In this document: in pieces, positions 16,935 to 25,023 of the stretch
Numbering within the stretch: position 1 is the first letter of the stretch
Layout of the letters: every line of letters starts with the position of its first letter
DNA from: Coprenecus sp964640305
Lineage (GTDB): Bacteria; Bacteroidota; Bacteroidia; Bacteroidales; UBA932
Direction: 5' to 3'
Assembly: GCA_964640305.1 (NCBI GenBank)
Contig: CAZXFF010000001.1
Span: forward strand, 62,001 to 126,000
Length of the DNA stretch: 64,000 nucleotides
Position numbers and translations under genes: made by a program
Notes under the pieces: model-generated
Databases searched by the model: none
What the model saw: the letters and a program-made list of their open reading frames with translations, nothing else
Told to the model about the DNA's origin: nothing

Positions 16935-17661
16935 TTTCCTCAGGAACAACAAAGAGGGTAAGGCAGGACTGCTTATCACAATAATCTTCCATCTGATAAT
17001 TGTGATAGTACTCCTTGCCTACTCTATCCATTACCAGATACGGCAGGAGACTTCATTTGTACTTGACTTCTCAGGAGCAGAAGAAAAGGAAAAGGCAAGG
17101 AAGATTGAAGAAATGAAAGAAAGCGTAAGCCGAGAACTGGATGCACTAATAAACGGAACCCAAAAGGTACAGAATGTAAGGAATGTAGCCGTAGATGCCT
17201 CCAAGCCTCTGAAGGACGACAGGAATTCCTCACAGGATGCTGAGAAACTGTATGAAGAGGCAAAAAATCTACAGGCAAAGCTTGACAAAGCCAGAGAAGA
17301 GATGGAAGATGCCGCAGATAGCGAAAGTGATGTTAAAATTGAAAGGAAAGACAAGAAAGACCGGAAAGCTGACGCATACAAAGGCCCTTCTGTCATATCC
17401 TATACACTGGACGGACGAAAAGCAATGTCACTCCCCGTACCTGCCTACAAATGTATCGGGGCCGGTGACGTATCGGTAAGCATTATCGTCAACAGAAACG
17501 GCTATGTGGTCGGATGCAGGGTCATTGAAGGAGTATCATCTACTGACAAATGCCTTAGGGATTATGCCTTAAAAGCTGCCTCGAGGTCAAGATTCGCATC
17601 ATCTGCCTCTGCTCCGGAAAGGCAGGGCGGTGAAATAGTGTACAGATTTGTAGCCCAATAG
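16900..17661 (+). CDS. TonB-like energy transducer with coiled-coil linker
   Basis: TonB proteins link the ExbB-ExbD motor to outer-membrane receptors. The 253-aa product has one N-terminal membrane helix (about residues 24-42), a charged helical spacer with strong coiled-coil character (about 62-160, rich in Lys/Glu/Ala) and a C-terminal TonB-like domain (VSVSIIVNRNGYVVGCRVIEG... GGEIVYRFVA). The usual proline-rich spacer is missing. No ATG precedes the membrane helix; TTG codons at 16900 or 16909 are the only plausible starts and both lie inside udk. The exb genes lie 3 kb upstream, separated by phoA-asnS-udk. Confidence 0.75.
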   Translation: MRPLKIISTISSFLRNNKEGKAGLLITIIFHLIIVIVLLAYSIHYQIRQETSFVLDFSGAEEKEKARKIEEMKESVSRELDALINGTQKVQNVRNVAVDASKPLKDDRNSSQDAEKLYEEAKNLQAKLDKAREEMEDAADSESDVKIERKDKKDRKADAYKGPSVISYTLDGRKAMSLPVPAYKCIGAGDVSVSIIVNRNGYVVGCRVIEGVSSTDKCLRDYALKAASRSRFASSASAPERQGGEIVYRFVAQ

Positions 17662-17695
17662 ACAGATTATTAACAACATTCCAGACTTTACAAAC

Positions 17696-18502
17696 ATGAA
17701 AAGATTCATCACGGCAGTATTAACGTTATCTTTACTGTTCCTGTTCACATCCGCAATCCCCGCCATGTGCGATACTGACACAAAAAAAGTACGCAATATC
17801 ACAGGAAGATGTGAGATTACCAGGCACATCACTCTGGAACAAGCAGAACAAAAGGCGCTTCAGGATGCAAAAACCAATGCTTTACGAAAAGCCGGAGTAC
17901 CTGAAAAACTATGGTCCGTCACTGGGCTTATTAGTGAGAATGACGGCAGTGAATTCAGTCAGGTCCTATCCAGAATGACCACACTCTCTGTAGACGGTTA
18001 TGTAAATATCGACAAGGTTGACTATACCACAGAGACAATTGACGGCAGACCATATGCCATTGCCACTATCGATGCAACCGTAAAAAAAGGTGGGAGCATA
18101 GACCCGACATTTGCCATAGACCTGAATAATATAGATGCTGTGTACCAGGAAGGTGAAGAACTCACCTTCAGTGTCAAGGTTTACGGACACGATGCCTATC
18201 TGAAGATTTTCTGGTTTGACGACAAAGGAGGATCAATGGTTTTCCCCAATGCCTATGAGAGCAACCGCCTCTTCATGAAAGAGGCATCATACACTTTTCC
18301 TTCAAGCGACCAGCTCAGCTATCTGATGGAGAAACAGGATAAGGAAAGCCAGACAGAAAGTATAAATATCATCATTGTAGCAACGAAGAAGAATATCCCC
18401 TTTCTGGAAAAGGATATCACATTTGACTCACTTCTCAAATGGATCTACACCATCCCGGCTGACCAAAGGGCCGCCCAGCGCGCAGCAGTACTGATAAAAT
18501 AA
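17696..18502 (+). CDS. Secreted DUF4384-like protein
   Basis: The 268-aa product has a signal peptide ending near SAIPAMC; a lipobox is not clear. The first half has a LPP20/FlgT-like segment (EITRHITLEQAEQKALQDAKTNALRKAGV), a domain found in several secreted stress or envelope proteins. The second half (about residues 150-245), with FSVKVYGHDAYLKIFWFDD and MVFPNAYESNRLF, resembles DUF4384. No enzymatic motif is visible. It starts 34 bases after the TonB-like gene and may share its transcript. Function unknown. Confidence 0.65.
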   Translation: MKRFITAVLTLSLLFLFTSAIPAMCDTDTKKVRNITGRCEITRHITLEQAEQKALQDAKTNALRKAGVPEKLWSVTGLISENDGSEFSQVLSRMTTLSVDGYVNIDKVDYTTETIDGRPYAIATIDATVKKGGSIDPTFAIDLNNIDAVYQEGEELTFSVKVYGHDAYLKIFWFDDKGGSMVFPNAYESNRLFMKEASYTFPSSDQLSYLMEKQDKESQTESINIIIVATKKNIPFLEKDITFDSLLKWIYTIPADQRAAQRAAVLIK

Positions 18503-18632
18503 ACGCTTCGCTACACTGACCGAATCAGCCCCTAACTGCACGACCCGCTAACAGCAATTACAGATAATCTCCGTTCGCTCATTGCGAAACCACGCCCCCT
18601 TGAATTCATGCATTTTGGCGTATTTTCGGGGA

Positions 18633-18711
18633 GTGTGAGGTGTACCGCACGTTTTGCAGGAATACACTTAAACACAGATGGTTGCAAGAATTACGCCGGT
18701 TCACCTGCGGA
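18633..18711. repeat. Solitary copy of the 79-nt inverted-repeat element
   Basis: This copy shares with the array near 48.2 kb the core AGGTGTACCGCACGTTTTGC, the segment GGAATACACT, the GGTTGCAAG half of the inner stem and the right end CCGGTTCACCTGCGGA. It is exactly 79 nt like the other copies. Its left arm is decayed (GTGTG in place of TCCGC), so only the inner five bases of that arm still pair. The inner stem TTGCA/TGCAA is kept. It lies in the 507-bp gene-free stretch between the DUF4384-like gene and the acyltransferase. Confidence 0.85.
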
Positions 18712-18995
18712 GGCGGGTAGAGGGTTGACGTAGGGATATTGACGGATGCAGAGGGATGCGGAGTACAGAGGGGTATGGTATGCATAGCGGAGATATGGAG
18801 GGAAGACAAGAACGGGAGGGGCATCTGGAGCAGAAGGGTGTGACGAGCGGAAGAATATGAACATACGGAGAAACAGAGGAATCAGAAGAATAGCTGGAAG
18901 AGGTTATGTCCATGAAGCAAGATGACGGCATATGGATTGCATATAAAATATAGTTGACTATTCGAAGGCACGCTGGATTATCGTTCGATTTTTTA
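18712..18995. other. Gene-free, purine-rich stretch
   Basis: From 18712 to about 18905 the plus strand is strongly purine-rich (runs of GAGGG, GGAAG and GGAG with few C), unlike the surrounding DNA. No convincing gene, tRNA or terminator is seen. Open frames on the minus strand exist but give proline/serine-rich low-complexity products without start signals. The final 90 bases become AT-rich and lead into the lpxL-like promoter. Confidence 0.5.
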
Positions 18996-19003
18996 TATAT
19001 TTG
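18996..19003 (+). promoter_or_regulatory. Minus-7 box immediately before the lpxL-like gene
   Basis: TATATTTG ends only 6 nt before the ATG at 19010, so the transcript would start almost at the start codon. The minus-33 region lacks a clean TTTG. Confidence 0.55.
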
Positions 19004-19009
19004 CAGAAT

Positions 19010-19903
19010 ATGCATCGATTAGGCTACTGGATACTGATATTTCTACTGAAGATGTTTTCGGTCCTGCCGCTCGGATTCCATTACAGGATATCGGGCTGTC
19101 TTGCATTCCTGCTGCACAAGGTAATCAGATACAGGTATTCTACTGTCATTACGAACATATCCAGGTCGTTCCCAGAACTTACATACAGACAGGTAACGGA
19201 TATAGCCCGCGACTTCTACGGATATCTGGCAGACATAATAGTCGAATCAGTATGGTGCTATTCAGCATCCAGGGAAAAAATTGGCAAACAGATAGAAATC
19301 ACCGGCCAGGATGACTTGCACAAAGCCCTGTCGAACGGTAAAAGTGCAGTGATAATGCTGGGACATATTGGAAACTGGGAAATATTCACCGGGCTTCCCG
19401 ATCTGCGCGAAAACTATGGACTTGACATCGACAACAAGGATTTCATATACATATACAAGAAACCTGCAGGGAAAATTGCCGACATGGTTATAAACAACAT
19501 CCGGAAACGGCATGATTCCTGCTTCGTTATAGATACGCACAGCATTTTCCGCCATATCGTCGCCCACAGGAATGACAGACAGGTAGTATTCTTCATATGC
19601 GATCAGAATCCGGAACGCAGCGAGAGCCGTTTTACAGTAGATTTCCTTAACCAGAAGACCTACATGATCGATGGTCCTGAACAGATTGCTGCAAAACTGG
19701 GACTTCCTGTACTGTACTGCGGGCTTGTCCGGAAAGGGCGCAGGGACAACTCCGCCAATTTCCGGCTTATCACAGAAAATGCTGCGGAATGTGAGCCAGG
19801 ATACGTCACTGCTGAATTTGCCAGAAGGCTGGAACATGACATCCGGGAACACAAGGCATTCTGGCTATGGAGCCACAAACGTTGGAAAAAAAGAATCTTA
19901 TAA
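19010..19903 (+). CDS. LpxL/HtrB-family lipid A acyltransferase
   Basis: Members of this family add a secondary acyl chain to the lipid A precursor at the inner membrane. The 297-aa product has an N-terminal membrane-associated segment and the HX4E-type catalytic motif in LGHIGNWE, followed by YKKPAGKIADMVINNIRKRH and VVFFICDQNPERSESRF, matching LpxL-like acyltransferases. The ATG at 19010 follows a TATATTTG box by 6 nt; an in-frame upstream TTG at 19001 lies in that box. A DUF4831-like gene follows 9 bases downstream. Confidence 0.88.
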   Translation: MHRLGYWILIFLLKMFSVLPLGFHYRISGCLAFLLHKVIRYRYSTVITNISRSFPELTYRQVTDIARDFYGYLADIIVESVWCYSASREKIGKQIEITGQDDLHKALSNGKSAVIMLGHIGNWEIFTGLPDLRENYGLDIDNKDFIYIYKKPAGKIADMVINNIRKRHDSCFVIDTHSIFRHIVAHRNDRQVVFFICDQNPERSESRFTVDFLNQKTYMIDGPEQIAAKLGLPVLYCGLVRKGRRDNSANFRLITENAAECEPGYVTAEFARRLEHDIREHKAFWLWSHKRWKKRIL

Positions 19904-19912
19904 TACTGTATT

Positions 19913-21052
19913 ATGAAAAATACCGCCATTATAGCAACTGTTTTGGGTTTATTCTTCTGCATCGATTCATATTCGCAGACCGTTAACCGTATTGAACCAG
20001 GCGAGACAATTCCGGAAGGAGTAGTGGTATATTCACTACCATCTACATCCCTGCTTCTGAGCGTTGAAGCCGTATGCGAATCATTCACCCCTGGTCCATA
20101 TGCTGAATATGCAAAAAAATATCTCGGGATAGATGTCCCGCAGAAAGAATTCTCGGAATACTCGTTGAAAAGCATAAAGGTTAGTCCTTACATCGAAGCC
20201 GACAGACGGAACAGCTACATTGCAAACCTGTCCGGCTTTACAGGTAAAAGCGCTCCTGCATCCTTCCTCAGATTTTCATCGCAGGGACTTCTGGTCTTCT
20301 CAGACTCCTATACAGGACAGGATGCACACTGGAGATTCCCGTCAATTGCAACCCCCAATGGCCTCATAAGTTCCGAAGCCACAGAAAATCTGACATCGGC
20401 AGAAACCACACTCTACCGTACTGTAAAGAATGAGAAAGGCGGATACGACAGAATTGCCGTGAAACAAAGTTCAATGGTCATCAAAAGTCCAGAAGCCAAA
20501 GCCAAGGAAGCGGCTGCAATGATCCTGTCGCTCAGGGAGCAGAGACTCAATATCATTACCGGGAATACTGATGCAACATTCAGTGGCGATGCTCTGAGGG
20601 CTGCCGTAGAAGAAATCACAAAACTTGAAAACGAATACATGACACTGTTCACAGGTGTTTATTCACATTCCGTGCAGAAAATGGATTTCGATGTAGTTCC
20701 CGGAGATATGGCCGGCGAAGAGCTGATTATAGGATTCAGGATCTCGAACACCCAGGGACTGCTGCCTGCCGATGACATTTCAGGACGTCCGGTTGCAATC
20801 GCCATCACTCCGGAAAACGCAGACCTCACCCCCGACTCAACAGATCAGACCATATCAGAATCCGACAGTAACAGGAAGGTTCTCCCAAGATCCAAATACG
20901 AAGCCAATACCAGAGGGAATATATACTACAGGATCCCCTCGGTATGCAAGGTGAAGATAACAGACGGTACGCAGACACTGTTGCAGACCAGGATTCCAAT
21001 ATACCAGAAAGGCATTATCATGTCTTTTCCCATCAGTGTACTCGTACAATAG
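19913..21052 (+). CDS. Secreted DUF4831-like protein
   Basis: The 379-aa product has a signal peptide (MKNTAIIATVLGLFFCIDSYSQ region) and then a segment GVVVYSLPSTSLLLSVEAV with FTPGPYAEYAKKYLG, which I recognise as the DUF4831 pattern found across Bacteroidales. A long helical centre (AKEAAAMILSLREQRLNIITG) precedes a beta-rich C-terminal half. No catalytic motif is apparent. It lies 9 bases after the acyltransferase gene and 37 bases before pepD. Function unknown; the envelope is the likely location. Confidence 0.7.
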   Translation: MKNTAIIATVLGLFFCIDSYSQTVNRIEPGETIPEGVVVYSLPSTSLLLSVEAVCESFTPGPYAEYAKKYLGIDVPQKEFSEYSLKSIKVSPYIEADRRNSYIANLSGFTGKSAPASFLRFSSQGLLVFSDSYTGQDAHWRFPSIATPNGLISSEATENLTSAETTLYRTVKNEKGGYDRIAVKQSSMVIKSPEAKAKEAAAMILSLREQRLNIITGNTDATFSGDALRAAVEEITKLENEYMTLFTGVYSHSVQKMDFDVVPGDMAGEELIIGFRISNTQGLLPADDISGRPVAIAITPENADLTPDSTDQTISESDSNRKVLPRSKYEANTRGNIYYRIPSVCKVKITDGTQTLLQTRIPIYQKGIIMSFPISVLVQ

Positions 21053-21089
21053 ACAGGAAATTTATTTACAACCTTAACTCTTTACAATT

Positions 21090-22544
21090 ATGACAATAGA
21101 TCAATTAGACCCCAAATGCGTCTGGAAGCATTTCCACGCACTGACACAGATTCCCCGCCCTTCCAAAAGAGAAGGCAAGGCAGTGGAATTCATGGAGAAT
21201 TTCGGTAAAAGTCTCGGACTTGAGACAATCAGGGACGAGGTAGGGAATATCATTATCCGCAAACCTGCTACCCCAGGTATGGAAGACAGGAAAGGAATCA
21301 TATTCCAGGGCCATCTGGACATGGTTCCCCAGAACAATAAAGACGTGGCACACAATTGGGATACGGATCCTGTACAGACATGGATTGACGGTGACTGGGT
21401 TAAAGCCAAAGGTACCACCCTAGGTGCCGACAACGGTATCGGATGTGCCGTGGCCATGGCTGTTCTGGAAGCAACTGACATACCCCATGGTCCGGTAGAA
21501 GCCCTGTTTACCATCGATGAAGAGACCGGTATGACTGGAGCGAAGGCGCTTAAAGGCGGACTGCTCAACGGGGAAATCCTCATCAACCTGGACTCTGAAA
21601 CTGAAGGTGAACTGTATGTGGGATGCGCCGGAGGTCTGGATACTGATGCAGAATTCCCTTATTCGCCTGTACCTGTCGAGAGCGACACCGAGCAGTTCAG
21701 AATAACAATCAAAGGACTTCGCGGAGGACACTCAGGTATGGAGATCAATGAAGGTAGGGCCAATTCCAACAAACTTGCCGTACGTCTTCTCCTTCCTTTG
21801 CTCAGGGATCTCGGAGTACAGCTCATCAGCATCGAAGGCGGAAACATGCGCAACGCAATACCCCGTGAAGCCGTCATTGAGATAGCTGTACCTGCAGCCA
21901 ACGTTGCGGAAGCAATGAAATCGATAGAATCTGCAACTGCAGACATCAAGAAGGAATATGCCCTTATTGACGGTAATCTTGAAATCGTTTGCGAAAAGTC
22001 TTCAGGAGCGAAAGAAGCAATTCCCCAGAATGTGGCACTCAATGCAGTCAAGGCTATCTGCGCATGCCCCTGCAATGTTGACAGAATGAGCCTCGCAATG
22101 CCCGGTCTCGTGGAGACATCCAACAACATAGCGATTGTAAAATCAGACGGACAGAAAATATCCGTGCGTACCCTAATGAGAGGCTCCAGTGATTCTGCAA
22201 AATATGCATTGAGAGATGCTATCCAGTGTGCACTTGAACTTGGCGGTGCTACTGTCAGATTCTCCGGAGGATATTCAGGATGGCAGCCTAACATGAACTC
22301 TGCAATCCTCATTACCATGAAACAGACTTACGCAAAACTTTTCGGGAACGAACCGGAAGTGAAAGCCATCCATGCCGGACTGGAATGCGGGATCCTCTCC
22401 ACAAACTACCCGAATTGGGACATGATCTCATGCGGTCCTACACTCATGTCTCCCCACTCTCCTGACGAAAGACTGCTTGCCCCCACTGTCGGAAAATTCT
22501 GGACTTTCATCAAAGAAGTGATGGTCAACATACCTAAGAAATAA
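21090..22544 (+). CDS. pepD: Aminoacyl-histidine dipeptidase (M20C)
   Basis: PepD is a zinc dipeptidase of broad specificity that cleaves Xaa-His and other dipeptides in the cytoplasm. The 484-aa product has the M20 metal-binding motifs: FQGHLDMVPQ (His/Asp), LGADNGIGCAVAMAV (bridging Asp), TIDEETGMTGAKAL (catalytic and ligand Glu) and the later Asp in LINLDSETEGELYVG. The lid domain carries FRITIKGLRGGHSGMEIN, the usual dimer-interface histidine. Length matches the roughly 485-aa family norm. A promoter for rpsF begins right after its stop. Confidence 0.95.
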   Translation: MTIDQLDPKCVWKHFHALTQIPRPSKREGKAVEFMENFGKSLGLETIRDEVGNIIIRKPATPGMEDRKGIIFQGHLDMVPQNNKDVAHNWDTDPVQTWIDGDWVKAKGTTLGADNGIGCAVAMAVLEATDIPHGPVEALFTIDEETGMTGAKALKGGLLNGEILINLDSETEGELYVGCAGGLDTDAEFPYSPVPVESDTEQFRITIKGLRGGHSGMEINEGRANSNKLAVRLLLPLLRDLGVQLISIEGGNMRNAIPREAVIEIAVPAANVAEAMKSIESATADIKKEYALIDGNLEIVCEKSSGAKEAIPQNVALNAVKAICACPCNVDRMSLAMPGLVETSNNIAIVKSDGQKISVRTLMRGSSDSAKYALRDAIQCALELGGATVRFSGGYSGWQPNMNSAILITMKQTYAKLFGNEPEVKAIHAGLECGILSTNYPNWDMISCGPTLMSPHSPDERLLAPTVGKFWTFIKEVMVNIPKK

Positions 22545-22545
22545 T

Positions 22546-22575
22546 TTTGTTTTTTACCAGAATTTGCTATATTTG
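22546..22575 (+). promoter_or_regulatory. Promoter of the rpsF-rpsR-rplI operon
   Basis: TTTG at 22546-22549 and TATATTTG at 22568-22575 are separated by 18 bp, an exact fit to the Bacteroidota housekeeping promoter. The predicted start, about 22579, falls in the left arm of the hairpin described in the next entry. Confidence 0.85.
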
Positions 22576-22576
22576 C

Positions 22577-22607
22577 AGCCCTTATGCCCTGGCATAAGGG
22601 CTTTTTA
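22577..22607 (+). terminator. Terminator-like hairpin at the 5' end of the rpsF leader
   Basis: The arms AGCCCTTATGC (22577-22587) and GCATAAGGGCT (22592-22602) pair perfectly around a 4-nt loop and are followed by TTTTATTA. It stands directly after the rpsF promoter and 25 bases before the rpsF ATG. It could be an attenuator, a 5' stabilising stem, or part of a ribosomal-protein binding leader; the sequence cannot tell which. Confidence 0.6.
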
Positions 22608-22631
22608 TTAACTAATTAAATCAATATCAGA

Positions 22632-22985
22632 ATGTTAAAACAGTACGAAACCGTTTTCATTGCAACTCCCGTTTTATCTGAGGAACAGATAAAGGAAGCG
22701 GTAGAAAAGTATCGTGAGTTCATCTCTGCCGAAGGCGAGATCGTTCACGAAGAGGACTGGGGACTGAGAAAACTCGCATACCCCATCCAGAAGAAAACCA
22801 CAGGGTTCTACCACCTGTTCGAATTCAAAGCAGATTCACTCTTCATCGACAAACTCGAGACACAGTACAGACGCGATGAAAGAATCATCCGTTTCCTGAC
22901 TTTTGCTATGGACAAACACGCCATCGCATATTCAGAACGCAGACGTAACAACAAAAAGGAAACCGCAAACGCAAAGGAGGAATAA
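22632..22985 (+). CDS. rpsF: 30S ribosomal protein S6
   Basis: S6 binds the central domain of 16S rRNA together with S18. The 117-aa product begins MLKQYETVFIATPVLSEEQ and has the family signature EDWGLRKLAYPIQKKTTGFY and the RYRRDE-like loop (QYRRDERIIRFL), with a lysine/asparagine-rich tail. It is the first gene of rpsF-rpsR-rplI; the ssb gene found between rpsF and rpsR in many bacteria is absent. rpsR begins 3 bases after its stop. Confidence 0.96.
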   Translation: MLKQYETVFIATPVLSEEQIKEAVEKYREFISAEGEIVHEEDWGLRKLAYPIQKKTTGFYHLFEFKADSLFIDKLETQYRRDERIIRFLTFAMDKHAIAYSERRRNNKKETANAKEE

Positions 22986-22988
22986 GTC

Positions 22989-23255
22989 ATGGCAGCAAAC
23001 AATGAAATCCGTTATCTCAACCCTCCGACAGTAGAGGTAAAAAAGAAAAAATATTGCCGCTTCAAAAAAGCGCATATCAAATATGTTGACTATAAGGATG
23101 CAGAATTCCTCAAACGCTTCCTGAACGAACAGGGCAAGATACTGCCCCGCCGTCTTACCGGTACTTCACTCAAGTTCCAGCGTAAAGTCGCTCAGGCCGT
23201 TAAACGTGCAAGGCATTTGGCTTTGCTCCCTTATGTAACTGACTTATTGAAATAA
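22989..23255 (+). CDS. rpsR: 30S ribosomal protein S18
   Basis: S18 is a small basic protein of the 30S platform that binds as a heterodimer with S6. The 88-aa product has KKKYCRFKKAHIKYVDYKD, then FLNEQGKILPRRLTGTS and VKRARHLALLPYV, the conserved S18 core. It sits between rpsF and rplI with gaps of 3 and 13 bases, and an AGGAGGAG-like site precedes rplI. Confidence 0.96.
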   Translation: MAANNEIRYLNPPTVEVKKKKYCRFKKAHIKYVDYKDAEFLKRFLNEQGKILPRRLTGTSLKFQRKVAQAVKRARHLALLPYVTDLLK

Positions 23256-23268
23256 GGAGGAGAAGAGT

Positions 23269-23739
23269 ATGGAAATTATTTTGAAACAGGACGTAGCCAA
23301 TCTCGGGCACAAGGACGATATCGTAAAAGTAAGAAACGGATACGCCGTAAACTACCTCATCCCCCAGGGCATGGCAATTCTTGCTACTGAATCAGCCAAG
23401 AAAGTTCATGCAGAGAACATGAGACAGAGAGCTCATAAGGAAGCCAAACTCCGTGAAGATGCAAGCGCTCTCGCTTCAAAGATCAATGGCATTACCCTGA
23501 AAGTTGCAGCAAAGATGAGTTCAAAAGGCAAAATCTTCGGTTCTGTCAACAACATCCAGATTGCAGAAGCCATTATGGCTGCTACCGGTGTTGAAGCTGA
23601 CCGCCGCAACATTGTAATCGCCGGCACAGACACTATCAAGGAAGCTGGAATCTACGATGCATCCATCAAGTTCTACAAAGACATCAAAGCTGACTTCAAA
23701 GTTGAAGTAATTGCTGAAGGCGAAACAACAGAAGAATAA
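23269..23739 (+). CDS. rplI: 50S ribosomal protein L9
   Basis: L9 binds 23S rRNA near the L1 stalk and affects frame maintenance. The 156-aa product starts MEIILKQDVANLGHKDDIVKVRNGYAVNYLIPQG in pattern (N-terminal domain), then a long helix and the C-terminal RNA-binding domain (ISFGSVNN-like, read as KIFGSVNNIQIAEAI). A clear GGAGGAG ribosome site lies before the ATG. It is the last gene of the operon and is followed by a hairpin shared with the convergent thioredoxin gene. Confidence 0.96.
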   Translation: MEIILKQDVANLGHKDDIVKVRNGYAVNYLIPQGMAILATESAKKVHAENMRQRAHKEAKLREDASALASKINGITLKVAAKMSSKGKIFGSVNNIQIAEAIMAATGVEADRRNIVIAGTDTIKEAGIYDASIKFYKDIKADFKVEVIAEGETTEE

Positions 23740-23763
23740 AACTTATAGTTGTTCAAACGATAG

Positions 23764-23798
23764 AGAGGGTGGTCCAAACTGAGTTCGGGCCACCCTCT
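23764..23798. terminator. Bidirectional terminator between rplI and the thioredoxin gene
   Basis: The arms AGAGGGTGG (23764-23772) and CCACCCTCT (23790-23798) form a strong stem; the plus side continues TCTTGTTG. It separates convergent genes and can serve both, although the U-run is imperfect on each strand. Confidence 0.75.
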
Positions 23799-23815
23799 TC
23801 TTGTTGCGAAAAACT

Positions 23816-24172
23816 TCAACCAATCATCGAGTCAATCGCAGACTTAAGCGCTGTCTTGGGAGGAACGCCTGCACTCATGGAAGGCATTCCGTCTGACGGA
23901 ATCAGGAGGAGGGTCGGCACAGACCTTATTCCGAAAGCCTGTGCCAGTTCCATCTCTTTGTCAATATCCACCTTGTAAAAATCCACCCTACCCTCATATT
24001 CCTTTGCAAGATCTTCAAAAACAGGGCCTAAAGCCTTACATGGACCACACCATGTCGCATAGAAATCCACTACTGCAGGTTTGTCGCCTTTGAACTTCCA
24101 CTCATTCGGATTCTCCACATAATCATATATCTTACTGAGAAATCCGGAACGGTCCAGATGAATCACTTGCAT
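23816..24172 (-). CDS. trxA: Thioredoxin
   Basis: A cytoplasmic dithiol reductant. The 118-aa product has the active site ATWCGPCKALGP (Cys42-Gly-Pro-Cys45), the buried aspartate in AVVDFYATW, and the cis-proline loop RSVPTLLLIP. Length and motif are those of a classical thioredoxin with a roughly 12-residue N-terminal extension. It lies 17 bases downstream of the peroxiredoxin gene on the same strand, so it is probably the electron donor for that enzyme and induced together with it. Confidence 0.93.
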   Translation of the reverse strand: MQVIHLDRSGFLSKIYDYVENPNEWKFKGDKPAVVDFYATWCGPCKALGPVFEDLAKEYEGRVDFYKVDIDKEMELAQAFGIRSVPTLLLIPSDGMPSMSAGVPPKTALKSAIDSMIG

Positions 24173-24189
24173 ATGCTATCCTCCTTTTA

Positions 24190-24900
24190 TTATTTATCGT
24201 ACAGTTTCTTCTCTACTTCTTCTTTTGAGACCTGCTTGGTGCAGAAGAACCAGTCATAGCACTTCACGCCTTCTTCCTCACCGTCCATCCTGCTCTTTGC
24301 TACACCGCAGGAACCTGCTGTAGGTACAATTACCTCGTCACCGGGACGCCAGTCTGCAGGAAGGGCCACTCCGAAATTGTCCACTGTCTGAAGACCTATC
24401 AGGATGCGCTTGATCTCATCGAAGTTCCTGCCGAGAGAAAGAGGATAATAGATAATGGTGCGTATGATGTTCTCGGGGTCGATGAAGAATACGGCCCTTA
24501 CAGCTTTGGTTGTGCTTTCACCCGGCTGGATCATTCCGTACATCTTTGCCACTTCCATGGTAATGTCCTCAACGAGAGGGAACTTAACTTCAATATTCTT
24601 CATTCCGCGGTACTCGATCTTGTCTTTTATGGTACGGAGCCATGCGATGTGGCTGTAAAGGCCGTCAACAGAAAGACCTATCAGCTGGGTATTGAGAGCT
24701 TCGAATTCTTCCGCCATTGAAGCGAACGTCATGAATTCGGATGTGCAGACAGGTGTGAAGTCAGCGGGATGGCTGAAGAGGATTTTCCATTTTCCTTTGA
24801 AATCGTTGGGAAAATCGATTTCACCTTGAGTTGTTACAGCCTTGAATGAAGGAGCCTTTTCGCCTATGCGGGGCATCTGATAAATGTTGTTTGTTTCCAT
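24190..24900 (-). CDS. Prx6-type peroxiredoxin (peroxide reductase)
   Basis: Thiol peroxidase that reduces hydrogen and organic peroxides in the cytoplasm. The 236-aa product has the peroxidatic motif DFTPVCTSEF with Cys52 and the long C-terminal arm of the Prx6/archaeal subfamily. Two further cysteines near the end (Cys214 and Cys220, in VKCYDWFFC) match the resolving-cysteine pair of archaeal two-Cys members. It is transcribed with the thioredoxin gene and diverges from oxyR across a 144-bp region, so OxyR control is likely. Confidence 0.92.
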   Translation of the reverse strand: METNNIYQMPRIGEKAPSFKAVTTQGEIDFPNDFKGKWKILFSHPADFTPVCTSEFMTFASMAEEFEALNTQLIGLSVDGLYSHIAWLRTIKDKIEYRGMKNIEVKFPLVEDITMEVAKMYGMIQPGESTTKAVRAVFFIDPENIIRTIIYYPLSLGRNFDEIKRILIGLQTVDNFGVALPADWRPGDEVIVPTAGSCGVAKSRMDGEEEGVKCYDWFFCTKQVSKEEVEKKLYDK

Positions 24901-24949
24901 CTTTAAAATTTTTAATTGTTATTGATATTGTTTCTCTTATTTTCTGATG

Positions 24950-24981
24950 CAAAGATATTGCGGTGTTTTTAATAAATCAAA
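24950..24981 (-). promoter_or_regulatory. Promoter of the peroxiredoxin-thioredoxin operon
   Basis: On the minus strand TTTG (24978-24981) and TATCTTTG (24950-24957) are 20 bp apart, a good housekeeping promoter. The region between it and oxyR is extremely AT-rich and probably holds OxyR sites, though no clean OxyR consensus is evident by eye. Confidence 0.75.
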
Positions 24982-25015
24982 TAGATATTTTTTATATAAA
25001 TATAAATATTGTTTA

Positions 25016-25023
25016 TATATTTG
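25016..25023 (+). promoter_or_regulatory. Minus-7 box of oxyR
   Basis: TATATTTG ends 21 bp before the oxyR ATG. The minus-33 region is AT-rich without a clear TTTG, which would suit a regulated or weak promoter. Confidence 0.55.
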
